From Microbulbifer guangxiensis (GTDB lineage Bacteria > Pseudomonadota > Gammaproteobacteria > Pseudomonadales > Cellvibrionaceae): 64,000 nt of DNA. Under the pieces are notes generated by a model. The model ran no database searches and had not been told where the DNA came from. It worked only from the letters and a program-made list of their open reading frames with translations. The translations under genes and the position numbers were made by a program. This document shows, piece by piece, positions 36,861-45,320 of the stretch. Positions within the stretch are counted from its first letter, which is position 1. Each line of letters opens with the position of its first letter. The DNA lies in assembly GCF_021729075.1 (NCBI RefSeq), contig NZ_JAJSAQ010000004.1, positions 62,001 to 126,000 of the forward strand. Direction: 5' to 3'.

Positions 36861-38197
36861 ATGTCACCGTTTTCGGCACCGGCTATGTCGGCCTGGTGCA
36901 AGCTGCAGTGCTGGCGGAGGCCGGCAACAAAGTGGTCTGTATCGATATCGATGAAGACAAGATCGCCCGCCTGAAACAGGGCCATATCCCTATTTACGAG
37001 CCCGGCCTCGAGCCGATGGTCAAAGAGAGCATTGCCACCGGTAACCTCTCTTTCTCCACTGACGCCGCCGTCGGCGTCGAGCATGGCGAGCTCATTTTTA
37101 TTGCCGTCGGCACGCCCCCCGACGAGGACGGCTCTGCCGACCTGCGCCACGTGCTCACGGTGGCCGACACCATTGCCACGCACATGACGGTGAAGAAATA
37201 CATCATCAACAAGTCCACTGTACCCGTCGGCACCGCCGACAAGGTACGGACAACCGTCAGCAAGCGACTGGCGGAGCGCGGTCTCAGCGACCTGGCCTTC
37301 GATGTAATTTCCAACCCGGAATTTCTCAAGGAAGGCTCAGCGGTAGCCGACTGCATGCGCCCGGACCGCATCATCATCGGCACCTCGGAAAAGCAATCCG
37401 AGCAAAAGCTGCGTCACCTCTACGCGCCCTTCAACCGCAACCACGAGAAAATCCTGGTGATGGATGTGAAGAGCGCGGAGCTGACCAAGTATGCGGCCAA
37501 CTGCATGCTGGCCACCAAGATCAGCTTCATGAACGAGATGGCCAATATCGCCGACAAGGTTGGGGCCGACATCGAGGCCGTGCGCCGCGGCATTGGCTCC
37601 GATCCGCGTGTGGGTTACCAGTTTATCTACGCCGGTATCGGCTACGGTGGTTCCTGCTTCCCGAAGGACGTCAAGGCCCTGATCTCTTCAGCTCAACAGC
37701 TGGGGCTCTCCGCAGAAATCCTCGCGGCGGTGGAATCCCGCAACGAGCAGCAGAAGCACTATATGGCCGAGAAAATTCTCGCCCACTACGAGGGTGGTGT
37801 GCAGGGGAAAACTTTCGCACTCTGGGGGCTGTCCTTCAAACCCAATACCGACGATATGCGCGAGGCACCCAGCCGGGTCCTGATGGAGCGCCTGTGGGAA
37901 AAAGGTGCCAGCGTGCGCGCCTTCGACCCGGAAGCGATGGAAGAGTGCCAGCGCATCTACGGCGACCGCGACGACCTCGAGCTCTGCGGCACCAAAGAGG
38001 CGGCCCTCAAGGGCGCGGACGCCCTGATCGTGGCCACCGAGTGGCAGCAGTTCAAGGCGCTGGATACCGCCGAAGTCAAAAACCTGCTGAAGGCCCCTGT
38101 GGTCTTCGATGGCCGCAATCAGTACGAGCCGGAGGAAATGGAGGAAGCCGGCTTCTGTTACTACTGCGTCGGCCGACCGGATACCAGCGCCTGCTGA
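36857..38197 (+). CDS. ugd: UDP-glucose 6-dehydrogenase
   Basis: This 446-residue cytosolic enzyme oxidises UDP-glucose twice with NAD to UDP-glucuronate. The N-terminal NAD fold has [34 protein letters not shown] and [26 protein letters not shown], the central [20 protein letters not shown] and the catalytic cysteine in [14 protein letters not shown] (about residue 261) follow. The C-terminal UDP-binding domain has [18 protein letters not shown]. It is the last gene of the glycosyltransferase-ligase-ugd operon, followed by its own terminator. Confidence 0.97.
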   Translation: MNVTVFGTGYVGLVQAAVLAEAGNKVVCIDIDEDKIARLKQGHIPIYEPGLEPMVKESIATGNLSFSTDAAVGVEHGELIFIAVGTPPDEDGSADLRHVLTVADTIATHMTVKKYIINKSTVPVGTADKVRTTVSKRLAERGLSDLAFDVISNPEFLKEGSAVADCMRPDRIIIGTSEKQSEQKLRHLYAPFNRNHEKILVMDVKSAELTKYAANCMLATKISFMNEMANIADKVGADIEAVRRGIGSDPRVGYQFIYAGIGYGGSCFPKDVKALISSAQQLGLSAEILAAVESRNEQQKHYMAEKILAHYEGGVQGKTFALWGLSFKPNTDDMREAPSRVLMERLWEKGASVRAFDPEAMEECQRIYGDRDDLELCGTKEAALKGADALIVATEWQQFKALDTAEVKNLLKAPVVFDGRNQYEPEEMEEAGFCYYCVGRPDTSAC

Positions 38198-38221
38198 TTG
38201 CCACTGTTTTTCACTTTGTAT

Positions 38222-38242
38222 AAGCCCGGGTTCTCCGGGCTT
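38222..38242 (+). terminator. Rho-independent terminator of ugd
   Basis: Stem AAGCCCGG/CCGGGCTT with a GTTCT loop, followed by TTCTTTTCTT on the plus strand, 24 bp past the ugd stop. Confidence 0.85.
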
Positions 38243-38281
38243 TTCTTTTCTTGGGGAGCGGCGGGTTGCGTGGCGGCAAGC

Positions 38282-38378
38282 CGCCAGATGGATGCTTCCG
38301 AAAACGCACAAGTACTTCCCTGTATGCTCCGGCGGCGACGTCTATGTCGCCGACGGTTTCGGAAGCATCCATCTGGCG
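38282..38378 (-). repeat. Multi-arm palindromic repeat, copy 2 (inverted)
   Basis: A 97-bp element. The outer stem is a perfect 20-bp inverted repeat (38282-38301 with 38359-38378, arm CGCCAGATGGATGCTTCCGA). The inner hairpin has arms CCGGCGGCGAC/GTCGCCGACGG with one mismatch and loop GTCTAT. Read on the minus strand it shows the family core: CGAAACCGTC, then CGGAGCATACAGGGAAGTA, then GTGCGTTTTCGG. It is opposite in orientation to copies 1 and 3. Confidence 0.85.
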
Positions 38379-38530
38379 CCATGCCTTCGATTCACGTCTC
38401 ATTGAGCTTATCTAGTTTAGTCCTGGAGCCTGCTGTCCTGCTCTGCAGCAAGACGATCCTCAAGCAACATTGACCAGCCCTTTGCGACCGGATTGATCAT
38501 GGACTGCCCACAAAGCCTGGAACCGAAGGA

Positions 38531-38634
38531 GGGGTGCCGGGGGCGACCTTTCGAAACCGTCTGTGACAGGGACGTCACAGACGGAGCTACAGGGACGTAC
38601 TCGTGCGTTTTCGAAAGGTCGCCCCCGGTGCCCC
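38531..38634 (+). repeat. Multi-arm palindromic repeat, copy 3
   Basis: A 104-bp element with the longest outer stem: 24 bp including two G-T pairs (38531-38554 with 38611-38634, core GGGGGCGACCTTTCGA). The inner hairpin CCGTCTGTGAC/GTCACAGACGG is perfect, with loop AGGGAC (38557-38584). The second arm is TACAGGGACGTA. The decamer ACAGGGACGT thus occurs twice, at the tip of each inner arm. It lies 152 bp from copy 2, in the same convergent intergenic gap. Confidence 0.87.
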
Positions 38635-38670
38635 GCCGCCACCGCACTGGACCATCACCCTCAAACAAAA

Positions 38671-38692
38671 AAGCCCGGACATGTCCGGGCTT
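38671..38692 (-). terminator. Rho-independent terminator of ilvE
   Basis: Self-complementary AAGCCCGGACATGTCCGGGC plus TT, with TTTTTTGTTTGA following on the minus strand, 22 bp past the ilvE stop. Confidence 0.88.
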
Positions 38693-38714
38693 TCAAACCA
38701 AAACTGGCACTCAA

Positions 38715-39671
38715 TTAGGCGATCTTCGCCGTGACCTCCGGCGGCTGGTCCACTACGTCGGTCAGCCAGCCGCGGTGCGCCGCGCTGCGGCCCTGCACCA
38801 CATCGAAGTACAGCTCCTGCAGGCGCTTGGTGATGGGACCGCGGCGGCCCGCGCCAATAGTGCGGCCGTCCAGCATGCGGATCGGCAGTACTTCTGCGGC
38901 AGTACCGGTGAAGAAGGCCTCGTCGGCGATGTAAACCTCGTCGCGGGTGATCCGTTTTTCTACCACCTGGTAACCACATTCGCGGGCCAGTTCGATCACC
39001 GTGTTGCGGGTGATGCCATCGAGACATGAGGTCAGCTCCGGGGTGTAGATCACGCCATCGCTGACAATGAAAACATTCTCACCACTGCCCTCGGCCACGT
39101 AACCCTCGGGGTCCAGCAGCAGGGCCTCCTCGCAACCGTTGCGGATCGCCTCCTGCAGGGCCAGCATCGAGTTGATGTAATTGCCGTTGGCCTTGGCCTT
39201 GCACATGCTGATGTTCACATGGTGGCGGGTATAGGACGAGGTGTTCACCTTGATACCCAGCTCCCGCGCCTCCGGACTCATGTAACTGGGCCACTCCCAG
39301 GCGGCCACGATCACATGGGTCTGCAGGGAATCGGCGCGCAGGCCCATTCCCTCGGAGCCGTAAAAGGCCATCGGCCGCAGGTAGGCCTCGCTCAGGTTGT
39401 TCTCCCGCACCACCATGCGCTGCGCCTCATTGAGGGTCTCGGCATCATAGGGCATGGCCATATTCATGATCTTGGCGGAGCGGAACAGACGCCGGGTGTG
39501 GTCGTGCAGACGGAAGATACTGGCGCCGGCATCGGTTTCATAGGCACGCACGCCCTCGAACACCCCCATGCCGTAGTGCAGGGTGTGGGTCAGCACATGA
39601 ATGCGGGCATCCCGCCAGGGAACCAGCTCGCCATCAAACCAGATAACGCCGTCGCGATCGGCAAAAGACAT
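38715..39671 (-). CDS. ilvE: Branched-chain amino acid aminotransferase
   Basis: This 318-residue class IV PLP aminotransferase carries out the last step of leucine, isoleucine and valine synthesis. The N-terminal IWFDGELVPWRDARIHVLTH and LHYGMGVFEGVRAYE are diagnostic. The PLP lysine lies in CKAKANGNYINSMLALQEA (about residue 170). EALLLDPEGYVAEGSGENVF and LDGITRNTVIELAREC are the conserved C-terminal motifs. Length matches the group-I enzymes (about 309). It lies 83 bp downstream of glnE on the same strand, an arrangement also known from Pseudomonas. Confidence 0.97.
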   Translation of the reverse strand: MSFADRDGVIWFDGELVPWRDARIHVLTHTLHYGMGVFEGVRAYETDAGASIFRLHDHTRRLFRSAKIMNMAMPYDAETLNEAQRMVVRENNLSEAYLRPMAFYGSEGMGLRADSLQTHVIVAAWEWPSYMSPEARELGIKVNTSSYTRHHVNISMCKAKANGNYINSMLALQEAIRNGCEEALLLDPEGYVAEGSGENVFIVSDGVIYTPELTSCLDGITRNTVIELARECGYQVVEKRITRDEVYIADEAFFTGTAAEVLPIRMLDGRTIGAGRRGPITKRLQELYFDVVQGRSAAHRGWLTDVVDQPPEVTAKIA

Positions 39672-39754
39672 GGAAAACTCCTACAAATCCGCAAATCGGA
39701 TTCCTGAAAAACAGTTTATGCACAAAGCACAGCAGAGGCGGGAGCGCACGCGCT

Positions 39755-42619
39755 TCAGCCGAACAGCTGTTGCCAGTTTGTAGAAACGGTCTTTCTTTCC
39801 GCTTTGTACTGGTCACCGTCTACTACTCCCGGCAGTTGTTGTAATGCCAGGCGATGACCCTCAGATCGGTAGGCTTTGTAGGCGTCGATCAGATGTCCGG
39901 CTTGGTGGGCCGACATCAGGCCTGCCTCGTCGAGACTTTCGAGAATGCGAATGTTATCGGTATAACGCACGATCGAAGGCGCTTTATGCGCCCAGGCCAG
40001 AGCAGCATATTGAACCATAAACTCGATATCGACAATACCGCCCGGGCCCTGCTTGAGGTCGAACGAATCCTTATTGCTCTTATCCAGATGTGCGCGCATT
40101 TTATCGCGCATCGCCACCACGTCCTCACGCAACTTCTGCTCGTCCCGCGGCGAACAAAGCAAGTCGAGCCGCAGCTGGTCGAAATCAGCACTCAGGCGAT
40201 CACTGCCTGCCACTGGCCGCGCCCGTACCAGTGCCTGATGTTCCCAGGTCCAGGCGCTCTCGCGCTGGTATTTTTCGAAGGCCGCGAGCGAGGTCACCAG
40301 CAGGCCCGAGTTGCCCGAGGGCCGCAGGCGGGTATCCACTTCGTAAAGCGGCCCGCTGAGGGTGCGGGTCTGCAGGATATGAATCAGCCGTTGGGCCAGA
40401 CGGGTGTAGAAACTGAGGTTGTCGATGGCGCGCTCGCCATCCGTCACGCCCTGGGGAGCGGCATCGTGTACAAAGACGATATCCAGGTCCGATCCGTGGC
40501 CCAGTTCCAGCCCCCCGAGCTTGCCGTAAGCGATGATGACGAAGCGCATGTCGTCCGCGGAGGCGTCGGCGGGCTGACCGTACTTTGCCACCACCTGCTG
40601 CCAGGCGAGCACCAGCGACTGCTGCAGGATGGCCTCGGCAAGCCAGGTGAGGGAGTCGCTCACCTTCATCAGCGGCAGCGCTCCGGTCACTTCCTGCGCC
40701 GCGATACGCAATGCCTGCCCCTGCTTGAAGTGGCGCAGGGCCTCCATCTGCGCCTCCAGGTCCTCCGGATCCACCCTGAGCATCTCCCGGCGCAGCTCAT
40801 TGGCGATATCGACCGCCGAGGCCGGCGCCAGCAGCCGGCGACTGTCGAGGAGTTCGTCGAGCAGGATGGGATGACGAGCGAGTTGGTCGGCAATGAAGGG
40901 GCTGGCACTGCACAGCCGCAGCAGTTGACTCAGCACCGGCGGGTTTTCATTGATCAGCACCAGGTAGGCGCTGCGGCGCAGCACCGCACGCACCAGCGGT
41001 AATACCCGCTGCACCGCCAGTAACGGCTGCTCCTCCTGGGCGGCCGCGGCCAGCAGCAGCGGCATAAACTGGTCCAGGCGCTCGCGGGCGGCGTTGGGCA
41101 GGGCCCGCACCATGGGTGAGCTGTGGAGATCGGCGATGGGCTGCAGGGCCTCCTCGGGTGGAGCAAAGCCCGCACGCTGCAGGCTGAGCAGATTGACTTC
41201 GCGGCCCTCCTCACTGGTACAACTGGCCCACAGACCTTCCCACTCCTCCGCCGCGCTGGGCTCAGCGATTTCCTCCGGCGGCGCGATGACGATGTCGAAT
41301 TCGCGTTCGATCAGCCGGCGCGCCCCCGCCAGTTGATCCAGCAGTTCCTGCCAGCCATCGCAACCCAGCGCATAGGCGAGCGCCGCCCGGCGGTGCTCCT
41401 CGGTGGGCAGGGTCTGGGTCTGCTGGTCCCGCTCCGCCTGCAGGGCGTGCTCTACCCGGCGCAACAGTAGATAGGCCTCGGCCAGGGGCCCGGCGACACC
41501 TTCGTCCAGATGGCCATCCTGTTCCAGCAGGGGCAACAGCGTGAGCAGGTTGCGCTCCCGCAGCGCCGGCTCGCGGCCGCCACGAATCAACTGGAAGGCC
41601 TGGGCGATGAACTCCACCTCGCGGATGCCGCCCCGGCCCAGCTTGATATTGTCCACCAGCCCCCGGGCGCGGACCTGGCGCTGGATCAGCCCTTTCATCT
41701 CCCGCAGGGCATCGATGGCGCTGAAGTCGATATAGCGGCGGTAGGTGAACGGGCGCAGCAGCTCCATGAGTTCCGCGCCCAGTGCCGCGTCCCCGGCCAC
41801 CGGGCGCGCCTTGACCATGGCGTAGCGCTCCCACTCGCGGCCCTGGGTCTGGTAGTAGTCCTCCATGGCGGCAAAGTGGCTCACCAGCGGACCGCTGTCG
41901 CCATAGGGGCGCAGGCGCATGTCCACCCGGAACACGAAACCGTCGGCGGTGATGGCATCGAGGGACTTGATGATCCGCTGACCCAGGCGCTGGAAGAATT
42001 TCTGGTTCTCGAGCCCGCGCTCGCCATCGGTCGCGCCGGGTTCCGGATAAGCAAAGATCAGGTCGATGTCCGATGACAGGTTGAGTTCGCGCGCACCCAG
42101 CTTGCCCATGCCGAGCACCACCATGGACTGAGCGTTGCCATCGCGATCCCGCGGCTCGCCATAACGCGCTATGAGATCGCGGTGATGCCACTCGAGGGCA
42201 GCCTGGATACAGGTCTCGGCCAGGTCCGACAGGCGCCTGCAGACCCGGGGAATATCCCACTGGCCGGCAAAATCGCGCCAGATCGCCTCGGCGGTGACCC
42301 GGTTGCGCAGCCGCCGCAGGGCCCGATCCAGCTCCGCCTCCTCGTCAATGGTGCGCATCCAGTCGCTGTCGAGCCCCAGATCGTCCTCCGCAAGCAGCTG
42401 CGGCAACAGATCCGGATAGCGACAGCACTGCTGTACGAAGAAATCCGAACCGATGAAACTGCGGGCAACTGCCAGCTGTGCTTCTGCCTTATTCAGCGCG
42501 GAGACAACCTCGCCCATCGGCTCGTCGCCCACCGCCCCGCACCAGCGCTGCCAGCGCTCCTCCAGCAGTGACTGCAGTTCCGCGGGACAGTGAGCGGCGT
42601 CGAACATGGCGTGATTCAT
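39755..42619 (-). CDS. glnE: Bifunctional glutamine synthetase adenylyltransferase/deadenylylase
   Basis: This protein has 954 residues from ATG 42619, preferred over longer starts because the upstream part overlaps the ATPase gene. It adenylylates and deadenylylates glutamine synthetase in response to PII and glutamine. Both nucleotidyltransferase domains are intact. The N-terminal one has VLGMGKLGARELNLSSDIDL followed by IFAYP, and the C-terminal one has IAYGKLGGLELGHGSDLDIV followed by FVHD, each with the catalytic GSDLD/SSDIDL aspartates. FRVDMRLRPYGDSGPLV and EVDTRLRPSGNSGLLV are the paired downstream motifs. Length matches E. coli GlnE (946). Its start lies 53 bp after the upstream ATPase stop. 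Confidence 0.97.
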   Translation of the reverse strand: MNHAMFDAAHCPAELQSLLEERWQRWCGAVGDEPMGEVVSALNKAEAQLAVARSFIGSDFFVQQCCRYPDLLPQLLAEDDLGLDSDWMRTIDEEAELDRALRRLRNRVTAEAIWRDFAGQWDIPRVCRRLSDLAETCIQAALEWHHRDLIARYGEPRDRDGNAQSMVVLGMGKLGARELNLSSDIDLIFAYPEPGATDGERGLENQKFFQRLGQRIIKSLDAITADGFVFRVDMRLRPYGDSGPLVSHFAAMEDYYQTQGREWERYAMVKARPVAGDAALGAELMELLRPFTYRRYIDFSAIDALREMKGLIQRQVRARGLVDNIKLGRGGIREVEFIAQAFQLIRGGREPALRERNLLTLLPLLEQDGHLDEGVAGPLAEAYLLLRRVEHALQAERDQQTQTLPTEEHRRAALAYALGCDGWQELLDQLAGARRLIEREFDIVIAPPEEIAEPSAAEEWEGLWASCTSEEGREVNLLSLQRAGFAPPEEALQPIADLHSSPMVRALPNAARERLDQFMPLLLAAAAQEEQPLLAVQRVLPLVRAVLRRSAYLVLINENPPVLSQLLRLCSASPFIADQLARHPILLDELLDSRRLLAPASAVDIANELRREMLRVDPEDLEAQMEALRHFKQGQALRIAAQEVTGALPLMKVSDSLTWLAEAILQQSLVLAWQQVVAKYGQPADASADDMRFVIIAYGKLGGLELGHGSDLDIVFVHDAAPQGVTDGERAIDNLSFYTRLAQRLIHILQTRTLSGPLYEVDTRLRPSGNSGLLVTSLAAFEKYQRESAWTWEHQALVRARPVAGSDRLSADFDQLRLDLLCSPRDEQKLREDVVAMRDKMRAHLDKSNKDSFDLKQGPGGIVDIEFMVQYAALAWAHKAPSIVRYTDNIRILESLDEAGLMSAHQAGHLIDAYKAYRSEGHRLALQQLPGVVDGDQYKAERKTVSTNWQQLFG

Positions 42620-42671
42620 CCTGAAAGCGTGGCCTAAAACGAGCGTTTTTGATGATGCGACGGTGTTTGGA

Positions 42672-44447
42672 TCAGAAGGCAATATCCGGTGGTGGCGCCA
42701 CCCGCAGCACCTCTGCCACGGTGGTGATGCCGGCGGCGACTTTCCTGGCTCCGGAAAGCCGCAGGCTGCTCATGCCCTCCCGCATGGCCTGGCGGCGCAA
42801 TACCTGCAGGTCGCAGTCGGCAGTCACCAGCCCCTGGATCGACTCGGTGAAAGGCAGTATCTCGTAGATTCCCTGCCGGCCGCGATAGCCGGTATTGCGG
42901 CACTCGAGACAGCCCTCCGGGCGATAGACCACTTCGGGCTTCGGCGCCTTCCACGGCCGGGTCAGGGCCTGCCAGTCGTCATCGCTGACGCTGTCCTTTT
43001 GCTTGCAGGCCGGGCACAGGGTCCGCACCAGGCGCTGGGCCATGACCCCGAGCACACTGGACTTGAGCAGGTAATGTGGCAAGCCCAGGTCCAGCAGGCG
43101 GGTGACCGCCGTGGGCGCGTCATTGGTGTGCAGGGTAGAGATCACCAGGTGGCCGGTAAGCGCTGCCTGCACCGCCATCTGCGCCGTCTCCAGATCGCGG
43201 ATCTCCCCCACCATGATGATGTCCGGGTCCTGCCGCATCAGGGTGCGGATGCCGGCGGCGAAATCCAGCCCGATAGCGTGGTGCACCTGGGTCTGGTTGA
43301 AGCTCTCCTCCACCATCTCGATCGGGTCCTCGATGGTGGAAACATTCACCTCGCTGGTCGCCAGCTGCTTGAGGCCTGTATAGAGGGTGGTGGTCTTGCC
43401 CGAGCCGGTGGGCCCGGTCACCAGCACGATTCCGTTGGGACGGCCCAGCATGGTCTGCCAGCGGGCCAGGTCATCGCCGCCAAGGCCCAGATCGCTGTAG
43501 GAACGGGCCAGCACCTCCGGATCAAAGATCCGCATCACCAGCTTTTCCCCGAACGCGGTGGGCAGCGTGGAGAGGCGCAACTCCACCTCGCGGCCATCCG
43601 GACGCTTGGTCTTGATGCGGCCGTCCTGGGGTTTGCGTTTCTCGGCCACGTTCATGCGGCCGAGGATCTTCAGGCGGCTGGTAACAGCGGCGTTCACCTG
43701 GTCCGGCAGGTCGTGGATGGGGTGCAGCACGCCGTCGATACGAAACCGGATCCGGCCCAGGTCCCGCCGCGGCTCGATATGGATATCGCTGGCGCGCTGG
43801 TCGAAAGCGTGCTGCAACAGCCAGTCGACGATATTGACGATGTGCTGGTCATTGGCCTCCGGGTCCTTGAGGCTGCCCAGCTCCAGCAGCTGCTCGAAGT
43901 TACCGCTGGAGGCACTGCCCTTGAGGCCACTGGCACCGGAGATGGACTTGGCCAGGGAGTAGAATTCGACACAGTAGCGCTGGATATCCGCCGGATCCGC
44001 CACCACCCGCTGCACCGAGCGACCACTGGTGTGCTCCAGCTGTTCCTCCCAACCATGGGTAAACGGCTGGGCGGTGGCCACCAGCAGAGAGTCCTTGCTC
44101 GCCTCCACACAGAGGATCTGGTGGCGCTTGGCGAACTGGAAGCTCATGACCTCGGTAATCGCCGCCACGTTCACCTTCAGCGGGTCGATATGGTACAGGC
44201 GGTGCGAGGCGCTCTCGGCCAGCCACTGGGTCAGGGTCTCGCTGTCCAGCACCCGCCCGGGGGCCTTGAGGTTCTCCAACTCACAGCTGGCGATGTAGGA
44301 GAGCGGATGCATCTGCGCCTGCTCGGCTGTGCGTGGGGTGCCGATCAGCCGGTTGGCATCCTTGCGGCTGACCAGGCCCTGACCAACCAGGTCCTCCAGC
44401 AGCCCCGCCAGGTCCAGCAAACGGTCCGCCAATTTACTTGCAGCCAT
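42672..44447 (-). CDS. GspE/PilB-family secretion or pilus ATPase, orphan
   Basis: This protein has 591 residues from ATG 44447. An N-terminal T2SSE_N-like domain has YHIDPLKVNVAAITEVMSFQ. The AAA+ motor follows, with Walker A VTGPTGSGKTTTLYTGLKQL, the Asp box STIEDPIEMVEESFNQTQVH, Walker B PDIIMVGEIRDLETAQMAVQ and the His box LTGHLVISTLHTNDAPTAV. The tetracysteine zinc site is CPACKQK..CLECRNTGYRG. All catalytic elements look intact. It would power a type II secretion or type IV pilus-like machine, but no other components lie nearby. The nearest genes are glnE and the divergent DUF47-pit pair. Confidence 0.9.
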   Translation of the reverse strand: MAASKLADRLLDLAGLLEDLVGQGLVSRKDANRLIGTPRTAEQAQMHPLSYIASCELENLKAPGRVLDSETLTQWLAESASHRLYHIDPLKVNVAAITEVMSFQFAKRHQILCVEASKDSLLVATAQPFTHGWEEQLEHTSGRSVQRVVADPADIQRYCVEFYSLAKSISGASGLKGSASSGNFEQLLELGSLKDPEANDQHIVNIVDWLLQHAFDQRASDIHIEPRRDLGRIRFRIDGVLHPIHDLPDQVNAAVTSRLKILGRMNVAEKRKPQDGRIKTKRPDGREVELRLSTLPTAFGEKLVMRIFDPEVLARSYSDLGLGGDDLARWQTMLGRPNGIVLVTGPTGSGKTTTLYTGLKQLATSEVNVSTIEDPIEMVEESFNQTQVHHAIGLDFAAGIRTLMRQDPDIIMVGEIRDLETAQMAVQAALTGHLVISTLHTNDAPTAVTRLLDLGLPHYLLKSSVLGVMAQRLVRTLCPACKQKDSVSDDDWQALTRPWKAPKPEVVYRPEGCLECRNTGYRGRQGIYEILPFTESIQGLVTADCDLQVLRRQAMREGMSSLRLSGARKVAAGITTVAEVLRVAPPPDIAF

Positions 44448-44630
44448 AGGGAACACTCTTCTTCTATTCTTTTGCTTGAACACCCGGGTTGCGTTGCCCG
44501 GGAACAGGCCGACGGGGCATTGTAGCCCCTTCGACGCCCCGCGACAGGCAATCCGTCCACCCGGTTACCGCGTTTGCCGCGGTTTAAGGTACCATGCGCG
44601 CCACTTCGACCCCGAGCCGAGGAGCTAACC

Positions 44631-45308
44631 ATGCCCCTGTCCAATATCGCCAACCTGTTTGGCCGCTCGCCGATCAAGCCGATCAAAGAGCATATGGCGA
44701 CAGCCCACGAGGCCTCCGCCGACCTGGTTCCCTTCTTCGAAGCCCTGATCCAGGGCGACCTGGCCAAGGCTGAGGAAATCCAGAAGCGCATTTCCGCCGC
44801 CGAGAACCGCGCCGACGATATCAAGCGTGATCTGCGCCTGCACCTGCCGGACAGTCTGTTCATGCCGGTGTCCCGCTCCGACCTGCTGGAATTGCTGCAC
44901 GCCCAGGACAAGATCGCCAACACAGCCCAGGATATCGCCGGCCTTGCCATCGGTCGCAAAATGGAAATTCCCGCCCAACTGCAGAACCAGATGGGCACCT
45001 TCGTCGAAAGTGTCGTCGCCACCTCCGCCCAGGCACTGCGCGCCATCAATGAGCTGGACGAACTGCTGGAGTCGGGCTTCGCCGGCCGCGAAGTGGATAT
45101 CGCTCAGCGCATGACCGAAGAGCTGGATGACCTGGAGCGGAAATCGGACAAGCTGGAAGTGGAAATCCGCGCCTCCCTGTTCGGCATCGAGAAGGATCTG
45201 CCGCCGGTGGATGTGATTTTCCTCTACCGGGTCATCGAGTGGGTCGGCGACCTCGCCGACTGTGCTCACGGTGTGGGCAACCGATTGCAGTTACTGCTGG
45301 CGCGATAA
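44631..45308 (+). CDS. DUF47 (PhoU-like) accessory protein of phosphate transporter
   Basis: This protein has 225 residues from ATG 44631, which has GAGGAG 8 bases upstream. It belongs to the TIGR00153/DUF47 family: an all-helical PhoU-like fold with FGRSPIKPIKEHMATAHEAS, AENRADDIKRDLRLHLPD, LHAQDKIANTAQDIAGL and the C-terminal YRVIEWVGDLADCAHGVGNR. It is encoded 12 bp before pit and probably regulates or assists that transporter. E/DxxxD-type metal sites are consistent with PhoU-like proteins but are not proof of metal binding. Confidence 0.92.
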   Translation: MPLSNIANLFGRSPIKPIKEHMATAHEASADLVPFFEALIQGDLAKAEEIQKRISAAENRADDIKRDLRLHLPDSLFMPVSRSDLLELLHAQDKIANTAQDIAGLAIGRKMEIPAQLQNQMGTFVESVVATSAQALRAINELDELLESGFAGREVDIAQRMTEELDDLERKSDKLEVEIRASLFGIEKDLPPVDVIFLYRVIEWVGDLADCAHGVGNRLQLLLAR

Positions 45309-45320
45309 GGGGGAAGCTCG

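Noticed and set aside
42663..44525. A 620-codon plus-strand frame opposite the GspE/PilB ATPase gene
   Set aside because: The minus strand has all secretion-ATPase motifs in order. The plus-strand product shows no fold-like pattern, and its length follows from codon bias.
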